A program made the position numbers and the translations under genes. Positions 16,458-24,986 of a stretch of DNA of 37,768 nt are shown here, in pieces. Location: the NCBI GenBank assembly GCA_027621535.1, contig JAQCBB010000009.1:1-37768 (forward strand), read 5' to 3'. How positions within the stretch are numbered: position 1 is the first letter of the stretch; the number at the start of each line of letters is the position of its first letter. The DNA comes from Pseudomonadota bacterium. Its GTDB lineage: Bacteria; Pseudomonadota; Gammaproteobacteria; Burkholderiales; Methylophilaceae. The notes beneath the pieces are model-generated. The model saw only the letters and a program-made list of their open reading frames with translations. It was not told the DNA's origin and did not search any database.

Positions 16458-17192
16458 ATGAATTCAAAAAAAGAAATTTACAAAAACATAACTTTTATTC
16501 TGTCTCATACCAGTCACCCTGGGAATATTGGTTCCGCTGCAAGAGCAATGAAAACGATGGGCTTTCATAACCTTGAGTTGATATGCCCTGAAAAATTTCC
16601 TGATCCAGAGGCAGATGCATTAGCCTCAGGAGCTGGAGATGTTTTAGAAAAAACTAAGGTAAATGTAAATATCGAGGAGGCCTTAAGTCGAAGCAATATC
16701 ATTATTGGATTTACCGCACGTAAGCGAGAATTATCTCAAGAACATCTTCCTTCCCATGAAGTAGCTAAAAAAATAATTAAGCTTGGGGTCTCTAATAAAA
16801 TAGCGCTTTTGTTTGGAAATGAAACCTCAGGTTTATCTAATGATGAAATTCAACATTGTCACTACTTAGGTTACATTGACGCTAATCAGAATTACTCATC
16901 ACTTAATTTATCTCAAGCAGTTCAGGTTATGGCTTATGCGCTTCGACAGGAGATTAATCTAAATGAATTTAATACCTCAACTAAAAAGAGAGTAATAGCC
17001 AGCTTTGCTGAACAGAATGGTTTTTATGGGCACCTTGAAGGCACATTAAAAAATTTAGATTTATACGACGAAGTTCAAGGCAAAAGACTCATGCATCGAA
17101 TACGACTGATGTTCAATAGAATTCAGATGGATAAAGATGAAGTAAATATTTTTAGAGGAATATTAAATCAAATTAATAAAAAAATTGATTAG
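16458..17192 (+). CDS. trmJ: tRNA (cytidine/uridine-2'-O-)-methyltransferase TrmJ
   Basis: SPOUT-class enzyme that 2'-O-methylates position 32 in the tRNA anticodon loop using SAM. Motifs: HPGNIGSAARAMKTMG at 20-35 (RNA/SAM contact), FTARKREL near 85-92, GNETSGLSNDE at 120-130 and YSSLNLSQAVQVMAYALRQE near 145-164, together forming the trefoil knot. It has the C-terminal extension seen in TrmJ and is 244 residues long. A terminator hairpin (17194-17221) follows, so cysE is likely a separate unit. TrmJ next to iscR is a recurrent arrangement in proteobacteria. Confidence 0.94.
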   Translation: MNSKKEIYKNITFILSHTSHPGNIGSAARAMKTMGFHNLELICPEKFPDPEADALASGAGDVLEKTKVNVNIEEALSRSNIIIGFTARKRELSQEHLPSHEVAKKIIKLGVSNKIALLFGNETSGLSNDEIQHCHYLGYIDANQNYSSLNLSQAVQVMAYALRQEINLNEFNTSTKKRVIASFAEQNGFYGHLEGTLKNLDLYDEVQGKRLMHRIRLMFNRIQMDKDEVNIFRGILNQINKKID

Positions 17193-17193
17193 A

Positions 17194-17221
17194 AACCGAC
17201 TATTTTAGTCAGTTATTTTTT
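17194..17221 (+). terminator. Rho-independent terminator after trmJ
   Basis: AAC-C-GACTA pairs with TAGTC-A-GTT (17194-17214) with one C/A mismatch and a short loop. It is followed by ATTTTTT to 17221. It lies 2 bp after the trmJ stop codon and 43 bp before cysE. Confidence 0.65.
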
Positions 17222-17263
17222 GTGATAACATTCTGATTCTATTTTTAGTTGCAATAAAAAATT

Positions 17264-17911
17264 ATGTTTTTTAAACAATTTCGGGATGATTTGGCTGTTG
17301 TTTTTCAAAGAGATCCTGCTGCCCGAAACTTTATTGAAATTTTGTTAACCTACCCTGGGGTCCATGCAGTCCTTTTTCATCGACTTGCTCACCGTTTGTG
17401 GTTATTAAAATTAAAATTGATTGCGCGCATGGTTTCACATCTTGGACGCTTTCTCACTGGTATAGAAATACATCCTGGTGCAAAAATTGGGCAAAGATTT
17501 TTTATTGACCATGGGATGGGTGTAGTGATAGGAGAAACTTCAATTATTGGTAATGACTGTACCCTTTACCACGGGGTAACGCTTGGAGGTACGACTTGGA
17601 ACAAAGGAAAAAGACATCCAACACTTGGTGATAACGTGGTGATTGGTGCGGGCGCAAAAGTGCTGGGTCCAATAATGATAGGTAAAAATTCAAAGGTAGG
17701 TTCTAATGCAGTTGTTGTGTCTGATATTCCAGAGGATTCTACTGCTGTCGGTATTCCAGCCAAAATTATCGAAAGTGATCAAACGTTGAGTAAATTTAGT
17801 GCCTATGCTGTTGGGAAAGATCCGTCTGATCCTGTTCTCAATTCAATTGATGAGATTCTTACTTTGCTCGATAAACAACAAAAAGAAATCGACTCTCTGA
17901 AACATAAATAA
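17264..17911 (+). CDS. cysE: Serine O-acetyltransferase CysE
   Basis: Acetylates serine with acetyl-CoA to O-acetylserine, the substrate of cysteine synthase (CysM is encoded at 32371-33270). An N-terminal helical domain (about 1-65) is followed by a left-handed beta-helix of hexapeptide repeats ([49 protein letters not shown]). At 215 residues it is the short form without the long E. coli N-terminus. No clear Shine-Dalgarno precedes the ATG. It stands directly before the isc operon, which suits a supply of cysteine to the desulfurases, but iscR has its own promoter. Confidence 0.94.
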   Translation: MFFKQFRDDLAVVFQRDPAARNFIEILLTYPGVHAVLFHRLAHRLWLLKLKLIARMVSHLGRFLTGIEIHPGAKIGQRFFIDHGMGVVIGETSIIGNDCTLYHGVTLGGTTWNKGKRHPTLGDNVVIGAGAKVLGPIMIGKNSKVGSNAVVVSDIPEDSTAVGIPAKIIESDQTLSKFSAYAVGKDPSDPVLNSIDEILTLLDKQQKEIDSLKHK

Positions 17912-17928
17912 TTGAACTTTATCAATTA

Positions 17929-17953
17929 ATAGTTGACAAAATTACTCAAGTTT
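17929..17953 (+). promoter_or_regulatory. IscR type 1 operator
   Basis: The 25 bp here agree with the [2Fe-2S]-IscR type 1 consensus (ATASYYGACTRwwwYAGTCRRSTAT) at 22 of 25 positions by my hand alignment. The left half ATAGTTGAC matches fully; mismatches are at positions 10, 17 and 24. It overlaps the -35 box and most of the spacer of the iscR promoter, so repression of isc by holo-IscR is expected. Confidence 0.75.
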
Positions 17954-17960
17954 TTATAGA
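17933..17960 (+). promoter_or_regulatory. Sigma-70 promoter of the isc operon
   Basis: TTGACA (17933-17938), 16-bp spacer, TATAGA (17955-17960). The iscR ATG begins 9 bp after the -10 box, so the leader is very short or nearly absent. The element overlaps an IscR type 1 operator. Confidence 0.75.
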
Positions 17961-17969
17961 ATTTTAATT

Positions 17970-18452
17970 ATGAAATTAACTACAAAAGGAAGATTTGCAG
18001 TTTCTGCTATTTTAGACATTGCCTTAAATCAAAAACAGGGTCCTGTTACATTGCTTGCCGTTTCAGAAAGACAAGGTATTTCTTTGTCTTATCTTGAGCA
18101 GTTATTCAGTAAACTTAGAAGACGAGAAATAGTATCCAGTATCAGAGGACCAGGTGGAGGATACAAAATCATCAAAGCTTATACTGAAATTACGGTAAGA
18201 CAAATTATTGCAGCTGTTGATGAAAAAATCGATGCTACTCAATGTGGTGGGACAGAAAATTGCCATGCAGGTAATCGATGCACGACCCACGATTTATGGA
18301 TTTCAGTCAACAAAAAAATATTAAATTATCTTGATAGTTTATCCCTTCAAGACTTATATGATAACTATCACATTAGCCAAAATGATAAAAAAGGTCATCG
18401 AATTGATTTCTTCGAAAATCATTATGCAAAAGATAATGGAGCCAGAGTTTGA
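17970..18452 (+). CDS. iscR: Fe-S cluster assembly transcriptional regulator IscR
   Basis: Rrf2-family regulator that senses Fe-S status by binding a [2Fe-2S] cluster and represses its own operon. The N-terminal winged helix (about 1-75) has MKLTTKGRFAVSAILDIA and RGPGGGYKI. The cluster ligands Cys92, Cys98, Cys104 and His107 occupy the same numbers as in E. coli IscR. The 160-residue length is typical. Its stop overlaps the TTG start of the next gene (TTGA). The type 1 operator upstream supports autorepression. Confidence 0.97.
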   Translation: MKLTTKGRFAVSAILDIALNQKQGPVTLLAVSERQGISLSYLEQLFSKLRRREIVSSIRGPGGGYKIIKAYTEITVRQIIAAVDEKIDATQCGGTENCHAGNRCTTHDLWISVNKKILNYLDSLSLQDLYDNYHISQNDKKGHRIDFFENHYAKDNGARV

Positions 18453-19588
18453 GTTCACTCTATTTTGACAATAATGCAACGACCATGGTTGATCCTGAGG
18501 TTTTGCAAAGCATGAAGGATTGCTGGGACTGTCAACTTGGAAATCCATCAAGTAATCATTCCTTTGGTCGAAAAGCTCACCGACTTGTGGAAGAGGCAAG
18601 AATTAAAGTAGCGAATGCAGTTGGAGCTTTGCCAAAAGAAGTATTTTTTACATCTAGCGGAAGTGAAAGTAACAATTGGTTCGTCAACGGTATGGCAAAA
18701 GTTAATCCCGATGCCAAATTTTTTTATGGTGCAACTGAGCATCCATGCATCTCTAAACCGATGCAACAACTGCAAAATATTGGGATTTTTTCTGGAGTAA
18801 TACCTGTGAAAACATCCGGAGAAATTGACGAAACATTTTTTAAAAAAATTAATAAAAATGACATTAATATAGTGAGTTTAATGTATGTAAATAATGAGTC
18901 TGGCGTAATTCATGACTTAAAAAAAATAAAAGAAAATCTAGGCAACAACGTTTTACTGCATAGCGATGCAGTCCAAGCTCTTGGAAAAATTGAGTTAGCG
19001 TTTAATGATTTAGATATTGATGCCATCAGCATTTCAAGCCATAAAGTAAACGGGCCCCAAGGTGTTGCAGCCTTAATTATAAAAAATGGCTTAGATATTG
19101 AACCACTTATTTATGGTGGAGGACAAGAATCTGGTTTAAGAAGTGGTACTGAAAATATTGCATCAATTGTCGGTTTTGGTAAAGCTTGTGAACTCACTAA
19201 AGAGAAATTAAAAAAAACAACATATTTAAAAGAGTTAAGGGATTTTTTTGAAAAAAATATCAAGCTCATGAATGGATTTATTTTTGCTGAAACCAGTCCA
19301 AGAGTTGCCAATACCAGTTTTTTTGGTTTTCCAAATATTGATGGAGCAACCCTTATAACCGCATTGGATAAGCATGGAATTGGTATTGCTAGTGGATCGG
19401 CTTGTTCCTCGAATAATAAAGAACCAAGTCATGTGCTTTTAGCGATGGGAATAGAAGATCAACAAGCACAAAGCGCAATTCGATTAAGTCTTGGCGGCCA
19501 AAATACTAAAGAGGATGTTGTTTTCTTGCTGGAAAAAATAAAATTAGAGGTTAACCGCTTATTAACCTACACTTCATTAATGAATTAA
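18449..19588 (+). CDS. Additional class I (NifS/IscS-type) cysteine desulfurase
   Basis: Fold-type I PLP enzyme expected to abstract sulfur from cysteine. Visible residues: the N-terminal YFDNNATT near 5-12, the SGSESNN phosphate loop near 70-76, His97 in TEHP, the PLP lysine Lys199 in SSHKVNGPQG, and the catalytic loop Cys319 in GSACSSN. The 379 residues are shorter than IscS (403 here), and the sequence lacks the IscS C-terminal LSPLWEM tail that contacts IscU. The start is TTG overlapping the iscR stop (TTGA), with GGAG 9 nt upstream; no ATG alternative fits. It sits between iscR and iscS, so it should be IscR-regulated. Its sulfur acceptor is unknown. Confidence 0.88.
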   Translation: MSSLYFDNNATTMVDPEVLQSMKDCWDCQLGNPSSNHSFGRKAHRLVEEARIKVANAVGALPKEVFFTSSGSESNNWFVNGMAKVNPDAKFFYGATEHPCISKPMQQLQNIGIFSGVIPVKTSGEIDETFFKKINKNDINIVSLMYVNNESGVIHDLKKIKENLGNNVLLHSDAVQALGKIELAFNDLDIDAISISSHKVNGPQGVAALIIKNGLDIEPLIYGGGQESGLRSGTENIASIVGFGKACELTKEKLKKTTYLKELRDFFEKNIKLMNGFIFAETSPRVANTSFFGFPNIDGATLITALDKHGIGIASGSACSSNNKEPSHVLLAMGIEDQQAQSAIRLSLGGQNTKEDVVFLLEKIKLEVNRLLTYTSLMN

Positions 19589-19601
19589 TTAAGGAAAAAA
19601 A

Positions 19602-20813
19602 ATGAAATTACCGATTTATATGGACTATTCAGCCACCACACCAGTTGATAAGAGAGTGGCTGAAAGAATGATTCCTTTTATCACTGAGGAATTTGGTAAT
19701 CCAGCGTCCAGAAGTCACCCGTATGGATGGACAGCTGAGAAAGCAGTTGAAGAAGCTCGAAGACAAGTTGCGGATCTTGTGAATGCTGACCCTAAAGAGA
19801 TTGTTTGGACCAGTGGCGCTACTGAATCAAATAACCTTGCAATTAAAGGCACTGCCGAATTTTATAGCAAAGACAAGGGAAAACATATTATTACTGTAGC
19901 CACTGAACATAAAGCCGTAATTGATGCATTTCGAGAACTGGAGAGAATTGGGTATGAGGCAACTTATCTCACTCCTGAACCTAACGGCTTAATTAACATT
20001 GAAAAGTTTAAAGCAGCGATAAGACCTGATACTGTTTTAGCTTCGGTGATGTTTGTAAATAACGAAATTGGAGTGATTCAAGATATTAATTCGCTCGGAA
20101 ATATTTGTAGAGAGCATAATGTAATTTTCCACGTTGACGCTGCACAAGCTACTGGAAAAGTAGATATTAACTTAGCCGAATTACCAGTCGATGTCATGAG
20201 TTTTTGTGCTCATAAAACTTATGGTCCAAAAGGCATAGGCGCCTTATATGTCCGACGTAAACCAAGAATTAGACTGCAAGCTCAAATGCATGGAGGAGGA
20301 CATGAGCGTGGAATGCGCTCAGGGACATTAGCAACTCATCAAATTGTTGGTATGGGAGAAGCTTTCAAGATAGCAAAAGAAGAGATGCATGATGAAAATA
20401 AAAGAATTAAAAAATTACATGATCAGTTATTACATGGCCTCACAGAGATTGAAGAAGTTTATGTGAACGGTGACCTTACTCATAGAGTTCCTCACAATCT
20501 CAACATTAGTTTTAATTATGTTGAAGGAGAGTCTTTAATTATGGCCATCAAAGATATTGCTGTCTCCAGTGGATCTGCATGCACATCTGCCAGTTTAGAA
20601 CCTAGTTATGTTCTCAGAGCTTTGGGGCGCTCCGATGAATTGGCACACAGCTCAATTCGATTTTCAATAGGACGTTACACCACCGAAGAAGATATCAATC
20701 ATGCAATAGACTTATTAAAACAGAAAGTTGATAAATTAAGAGAACTATCTCCTCTTTGGGAAATGTTCAAAGATGGAGTTGATCTTGAAAAAGTTGAGTG
20801 GGCTGCTCATTAA
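19602..20813 (+). CDS. iscS: Cysteine desulfurase IscS
   Basis: PLP-dependent enzyme that converts cysteine to alanine and passes persulfide sulfur to IscU, tRNA thiolation and other acceptors. Key residues: TEHKAV near 101-106 with His103, the PLP lysine Lys205 in [10 protein letters not shown], and the mobile-loop Cys327 in GSACTSA. The C-terminus [19 protein letters not shown] is the conserved IscU-contacting tail. The 403-residue length matches E. coli IscS (404). A good ribosome-binding site (AAGGA) precedes the ATG. Confidence 0.98.
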   Translation: MKLPIYMDYSATTPVDKRVAERMIPFITEEFGNPASRSHPYGWTAEKAVEEARRQVADLVNADPKEIVWTSGATESNNLAIKGTAEFYSKDKGKHIITVATEHKAVIDAFRELERIGYEATYLTPEPNGLINIEKFKAAIRPDTVLASVMFVNNEIGVIQDINSLGNICREHNVIFHVDAAQATGKVDINLAELPVDVMSFCAHKTYGPKGIGALYVRRKPRIRLQAQMHGGGHERGMRSGTLATHQIVGMGEAFKIAKEEMHDENKRIKKLHDQLLHGLTEIEEVYVNGDLTHRVPHNLNISFNYVEGESLIMAIKDIAVSSGSACTSASLEPSYVLRALGRSDELAHSSIRFSIGRYTTEEDINHAIDLLKQKVDKLRELSPLWEMFKDGVDLEKVEWAAH

Positions 20814-20830
20814 AAATAAGGAGAAATTAA

Positions 20831-21208
20831 ATGGCTTATAGCGATAAAGTTTTAGATCATTATGAAAATCCAAGAAATGTTGGATCTTTAGATAAAAATG
20901 ATCCCAATGTAGGAACTGGGATGGTAGGTGCCCCAGCGTGTGGTGACGTCATGAAATTACAAATTAAATTAGGCAAAAACGGGCTTATAGAGGATGCTAA
21001 ATTTAAAACGTATGGATGTGGTTCAGCCATAGCATCTAGTAGCTTAGTTACTGAAATGCTTAAAGGTAAAACTCTTGATGAGGCAGAATCAATTAAAAAT
21101 TCTGCTATCGCTGAAGAGCTTGCGTTACCTCCTGTAAAAATTCATTGTTCTGTATTGGCTGAAGATGCGATTAAAGCTGCCATCAATGATTTAAAAAGTA
21201 AAAAATAA
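20831..21208 (+). CDS. iscU: Fe-S cluster assembly scaffold IscU
   Basis: Scaffold on which [2Fe-2S] clusters are built with IscS and then released by HscA/HscB. Ligands Cys37, Asp39, Cys63, His105 and Cys106 are all present, and the HscA recognition motif LPPVK is at 99-103. Numbering is identical to E. coli IscU. The 125-residue length is typical. AAGGAG lies 8 nt before the ATG, one of the clearest ribosome-binding sites here, fitting a highly expressed scaffold. Confidence 0.98.
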   Translation: MAYSDKVLDHYENPRNVGSLDKNDPNVGTGMVGAPACGDVMKLQIKLGKNGLIEDAKFKTYGCGSAIASSSLVTEMLKGKTLDEAESIKNSAIAEELALPPVKIHCSVLAEDAIKAAINDLKSKK

Positions 21209-21532
21209 ATGGCAATCTCTTTAACAAAAAAAGCCGCAGAAAGAGTTGATAAATACCTAAAAAACCGGGGTAAGGGGATTGGGTTGAGATTGGGTGTAAA
21301 AACAACAGGGTGCTCAGGAATGGCTTATACTCTTGAGTTTTTGGACCAGCAAAACCCAGAAGATGTGGTATTCGAAAGTAATAATATAAAAATTTATGTT
21401 GACCCTAAGAGCCTAGTTTATATCGATGGAACTGAACTTGATTTTACCCGTGAGGGTATTAATGACGGGTTTAAATTTAATAACCCAAATGTGAAAGATG
21501 AATGTGGCTGTGGTGAAAGTTTTACTGTGTAA
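21209..21532 (+). CDS. iscA: Iron-sulfur assembly protein IscA
   Basis: A-type carrier that helps form and transfer [4Fe-4S] clusters. The three conserved cysteines are Cys35 (TTGCSGMAY), Cys99 and Cys101 (DECGCGESF). The 107-residue length is typical. The ATG follows the iscU stop with no gap, and the stop shares one base with the hscB start (TAATG). Confidence 0.97.
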   Translation: MAISLTKKAAERVDKYLKNRGKGIGLRLGVKTTGCSGMAYTLEFLDQQNPEDVVFESNNIKIYVDPKSLVYIDGTELDFTREGINDGFKFNNPNVKDECGCGESFTV

Positions 21533-22023
21533 TGAAGTTTTTTGAAATCTTTGAATTAAAACCTACATTTAAAATCTGTCAAAATAATCTAAAAAAGAAA
21601 TTTTTAGAGTTACAAAAAAAATATCATCCAGACAATTATGCATCTGCTTCTGGTCATGAGAAAACTTTAGCTTTACTGAATTCATCAATGATTAACGATG
21701 CATTTGAGATTTTGAAGGATGATCTAAAAAGAGCTGAGTATTTGCTTAAATGTAATAAGATAGAGCAAAAAAATCAAACAAATCCTGAATTCCTGATTAA
21801 ACAAATGGAATATGAAGATTATCTTGAAGAAAATTCTCATCATTTAAATAAAATTGAAATGCTTCACAAAGAAATAGCACAAACTCTTGAATGCGAAATC
21901 GAAAAACTTACAATCTTATTTAATCAGAAAAATTTGGTTGCAGCATCAAATAAAATGAATGAATTAATATTTCTAAGCAAATTCAAGACAAAATTAAAAC
22001 AAAGGATGCATCAAATCATTTAA
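21532..22023 (+). CDS. hscB: Co-chaperone HscB
   Basis: J-domain protein that delivers IscU to HscA and stimulates its ATPase. The HPD motif is at 32-34 within [11 protein letters not shown]-terminal helical bundle (about 80-163) binds IscU. The sequence is divergent and lysine-rich, but its position and the HPD leave little doubt. It is coupled to iscA and hscA through TAATG junctions on both sides. Confidence 0.93.
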   Translation: MKFFEIFELKPTFKICQNNLKKKFLELQKKYHPDNYASASGHEKTLALLNSSMINDAFEILKDDLKRAEYLLKCNKIEQKNQTNPEFLIKQMEYEDYLEENSHHLNKIEMLHKEIAQTLECEIEKLTILFNQKNLVAASNKMNELIFLSKFKTKLKQRMHQII

Positions 22024-23858
22024 TGGCACTTCTTCAAATCTCAGAACCAGGAAAAAGCACAGAACCTCATCAAAGAAGGCTATCAATTGGAATTGATTTG
22101 GGAACAACAAACTCTTTAGTGGCTTCAGTAATAAGAGGAATTCCCACAATCATTTCAGATGGTGACCATCGCCTCATCCCTTCAAAAGTTTTATATCATG
22201 AAAATAATGTTTTAGTTGGACATGATATTCTAGAGTATAAAAATATAATTAGCAGTATCAAAAGATATTTAGGGAAAAAACTTAAAGATATTGATACCCG
22301 TTCTCTGCCTTTCAAAATAGATAAAGAACGTGAAGATATTTTTATACAAACACAACAGGGTCTAAAAACTCCAGTTGAAATATCATCTGAAATCTTAAAG
22401 AAATTAAAACAGATTGCGACCGAGAGATTTCAAGATGATATTTTTGGAGCAGTGATAACTGTTCCTGCATATTTTGATGAAGGACAAAGACAAGCAACCA
22501 AGGATGCTGCCCAATTGGCTGGAATAGATGTTTTAAGACTCATCAATGAACCTACAGCAGCAGCACTTGCCTATGGATTGGATACAAAAAAAGAGGGGAT
22601 CTATGCAATATATGATCTAGGAGGGGGTACTTTTGATATCTCCATTTTAAGATTTAGCAAAGGAGTTTTTGAGGTTTTATCAACGAATGGGAATGCCTCT
22701 TTAGGAGGTGATGATTTCGATCAAATCATTAAACATGAAATAGTTAAACAAAATTCTCTTGGACATCTTAACTCTGAGGATCATGAAAAGTTAAATAATA
22801 TTGCAAAAATGATCAAAGAAAAATTGACTAAAAATGATAGTTTGAGTGAACAATTTAATTTCAAAAATCATAATTTAAATGTGAGATTATCTTCCAAAAC
22901 CTTTGAAAATTTAGCAATAAATCTAATCGATAAAACTGTACAATGCGTAAAAAATGCTCTATTTGATGCTGACTTAAATGTGACCGATATTGACGGGGTT
23001 GTTATGGTGGGTGGGTCAACTCGAATGCCAGTGATTCAAAAATATATCCAACATTTTTTTAAGCAGTCACTATTAAATGACTTGAACCCTGATGAAGTCG
23101 TTGCCATAGGAGCTGCCAGACAAGCTCAAGCTTTGTCTGGACAGAATGATGACGACACGCTTCTTCTTGACGTTACTCCTTTGTCACTGGGTATCGAAAC
23201 TATGGGTGATTTAGTAGAAAAAATTATCCCGAGAAATTCAACTATTCCAATTGCCAAAGCACAAGAATTTACAACCTATAAAGATAGTCAAACAATGATG
23301 AAAATTCATGTAGTTCAAGGTGAACGAGAAAAAGTTTCTGAAAATAGATCATTGGCCGAATTTATTCTAAAAGATATACCACCTTTACCTGCTGGTGCGG
23401 CGAAAGTAAGAGTAACATTCCAAGTTGATGCAGACAGTATGCTCACCGTGTCTGCAGAAGAATTAACCACAGGAAATAAAACAAAAGTTGAAGTTAAGCC
23501 TTCTTATGGCATCGATGATAAGTCTATTAGGAAAATGTTAGAAGATTCATTTATAAATGCGAATACGGATAGAGAATTTAGATCTCTAGCTGAAATTGTT
23601 GTTGAAGCTAATCAAATCATAGAGTTAACTGAAAAAGCAGTAGCTATTGATGGTCATCTACTCGATGAAAATGAGCACCATTATATTCAAAAATCTCTAT
23701 TGGATTTAAAAAAAGAGATTGATTTAAACGATCCACAAAAAATTAAACAAGCTATCGACACACTCAATGATGCAAGTACCTCGTTTGCTGAAAAACGAAT
23801 GGATCACTCTGTTCGATCAGCACTCTCTGGAAAAAATATTAACAACATAGATTATTAA
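22023..23858 (+). CDS. hscA: Fe-S assembly chaperone HscA
   Basis: Specialised Hsp70 that uses ATP to help release the cluster from IscU, recognising LPPVK. The nucleotide-binding domain (about 20-385) shows [12 protein letters not shown] near 23-34, [15 protein letters not shown] near 154-168, the [13 protein letters not shown] linker and [10 protein letters not shown]. The substrate-binding domain (about 390-505) and a helical lid follow. The 611-residue length matches the family (616 in E. coli), shorter than DnaK and without the DnaK acidic tail. The ATG overlaps the hscB stop (TAATG). Confidence 0.97.
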   Translation: MALLQISEPGKSTEPHQRRLSIGIDLGTTNSLVASVIRGIPTIISDGDHRLIPSKVLYHENNVLVGHDILEYKNIISSIKRYLGKKLKDIDTRSLPFKIDKEREDIFIQTQQGLKTPVEISSEILKKLKQIATERFQDDIFGAVITVPAYFDEGQRQATKDAAQLAGIDVLRLINEPTAAALAYGLDTKKEGIYAIYDLGGGTFDISILRFSKGVFEVLSTNGNASLGGDDFDQIIKHEIVKQNSLGHLNSEDHEKLNNIAKMIKEKLTKNDSLSEQFNFKNHNLNVRLSSKTFENLAINLIDKTVQCVKNALFDADLNVTDIDGVVMVGGSTRMPVIQKYIQHFFKQSLLNDLNPDEVVAIGAARQAQALSGQNDDDTLLLDVTPLSLGIETMGDLVEKIIPRNSTIPIAKAQEFTTYKDSQTMMKIHVVQGEREKVSENRSLAEFILKDIPPLPAGAAKVRVTFQVDADSMLTVSAEELTTGNKTKVEVKPSYGIDDKSIRKMLEDSFINANTDREFRSLAEIVVEANQIIELTEKAVAIDGHLLDENEHHYIQKSLLDLKKEIDLNDPQKIKQAIDTLNDASTSFAEKRMDHSVRSALSGKNINNIDY

Positions 23859-23860
23859 TT

Positions 23861-24193
23861 ATGCCAAAAATTATTGTATTACCTCATGAAGAACTTTGCC
23901 CTGATGGAGACCTTCTTGATGCAAATCCGGGAGATACTATTTGCGACACGCTGCTCAACAATAATATTGATATTCAACATGCATGTGACAAAGTCTGCGC
24001 ATGCACCACATGCCATGTGATCATTAAGGAGGGTTATGCCTCTTTACCCCCATCCGATGATTTAGAGGATGATATGCTTGATAAAGCATGGGGATTAACA
24101 CCTAAATCAAGATTGTCATGTCAAAGTATCATACAAAACGATGACCTCACTATTGAAATACCGAAATACACAATTAATTTAGCAAAGGAATAA
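23861..24193 (+). CDS. fdx: [2Fe-2S] ferredoxin of the isc operon
   Basis: Adrenodoxin-type ferredoxin that donates electrons for cluster assembly on IscU. Cluster ligands Cys42, Cys48, Cys51 (ACDKVCACTTCH) and Cys87 (RLSCQS) match E. coli Fdx numbering. The 110-residue length is typical. It starts 2 bp after hscA. A terminator begins right at the end of the gene, so iscX, which often follows fdx, is absent here. Confidence 0.97.
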   Translation: MPKIIVLPHEELCPDGDLLDANPGDTICDTLLNNNIDIQHACDKVCACTTCHVIIKEGYASLPPSDDLEDDMLDKAWGLTPKSRLSCQSIIQNDDLTIEIPKYTINLAKE

Positions 24194-24221
24194 AAAAGGC
24201 CACTAAAGAAAGTAGCCTTTT
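24194..24221. terminator. Bidirectional terminator between fdx and the BI-1 gene
   Basis: AAAAGGC (24194-24200) pairs with GCCTTTT (24215-24221), extended by ACT/AGT inside after one mismatch. The plus strand ends in TTTT (for fdx). The minus strand ends in TTTTTTATT (for the convergent membrane-protein gene), the stronger direction. Confidence 0.75.
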
Positions 24222-24237
24222 GGAAAACTTAAATCAA

Positions 24238-24921
24238 TTAATCACGGTTACCCACGAATGCTAGTAGCAAATGAAGTAAATTCACAAATAAATTATATAT
24301 ATTCATGTACAGAGCGAGAGTTGCCATGATGTAGTTTGTTTCACCTCCACGAACAATTCTGTTCACATCAAAAAGAATGAAGCCCGAAAAAATAAGGACT
24401 GCGATCGCAGAGATTGCTAATGATGCAGCTGGGACTTGAAAAAATAAATTTACTAGCGAAGCAAGAATTAGTAAAACCAAACCAATAACTAGGAATTTGC
24501 CCATAAAACTAAAATCACGTTTTGAAGTTGTTGCTATGGCAGATAAAACTAAAAATATGGATGCGGTTCCCCCGGCAGCGAGAGTTACAATTTGTCCCCC
24601 ATTGCTCATACTAAAAGCAAATTGCAATATCGGCCCGAGCATCACTCCAAGAAAAAATGTTAGCGCCAAAAGAAAGACAACCCCTAAGCTGCTATTTCTG
24701 TTAGCTGAAATAAGAAAAAATAATCCAAAAACACCTGCCAACATCAGCAAACTAAACATGATTGGACTTTGTGCAGCAAAGCCAAAACTCATACTCATAC
24801 CTAATAGAGCCCCAATTACGGTTGGGATGAGCGAAAAGCCTAATAACGCATATGTGCTTCTTAGAACTTTATTGCTTTGTATCGCAGATGACGAAGTGGC
24901 AATATTAAAGTTATCTTGCAT
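24238..24921 (-). CDS. Bax inhibitor-1/YccA family membrane protein
   Basis: Polytopic inner-membrane protein with about seven hydrophobic helices across 227 residues. It ends in LHLLLAFVGNRD, the conserved C-terminal pattern of the BI-1/YccA/YbhL family. Members modulate FtsH (YccA) or act as pH-sensitive calcium channels (BsYetJ); which applies here cannot be told. I chose the ATG at 24921 because AAGGAAAG lies just upstream. An earlier ATG at 24990 would add 23 residues and overlap nagZ, but has no such site. It stands 65 bp downstream of nagZ and may have its own promoter in that gap. Confidence 0.88.
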   Translation of the reverse strand: MQDNFNIATSSSAIQSNKVLRSTYALLGFSLIPTVIGALLGMSMSFGFAAQSPIMFSLLMLAGVFGLFFLISANRNSSLGVVFLLALTFFLGVMLGPILQFAFSMSNGGQIVTLAAGGTASIFLVLSAIATTSKRDFSFMGKFLVIGLVLLILASLVNLFFQVPAASLAISAIAVLIFSGFILFDVNRIVRGGETNYIMATLALYMNIYNLFVNLLHLLLAFVGNRD

Positions 24922-24986
24922 AAAACTTTCCTTTATAAATTGATGGGTTGAACATACATATAGAGTATATAACATAACTAAAAGTT

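Noticed and set aside
24497-24943. 148-codon plus-strand open frame inside the BI-1 gene
   Set aside because: It is antisense to a well-conserved membrane protein, has a lysine/proline-rich composition typical of shadow frames and matches no family I recognise.
24922-24986. Sigma-70 promoter for the BI-1 gene (TTGAAA with TATACT)
   Set aside because: The spacer is only about 15 bp and the region is AT-rich, so the match is not distinctive.
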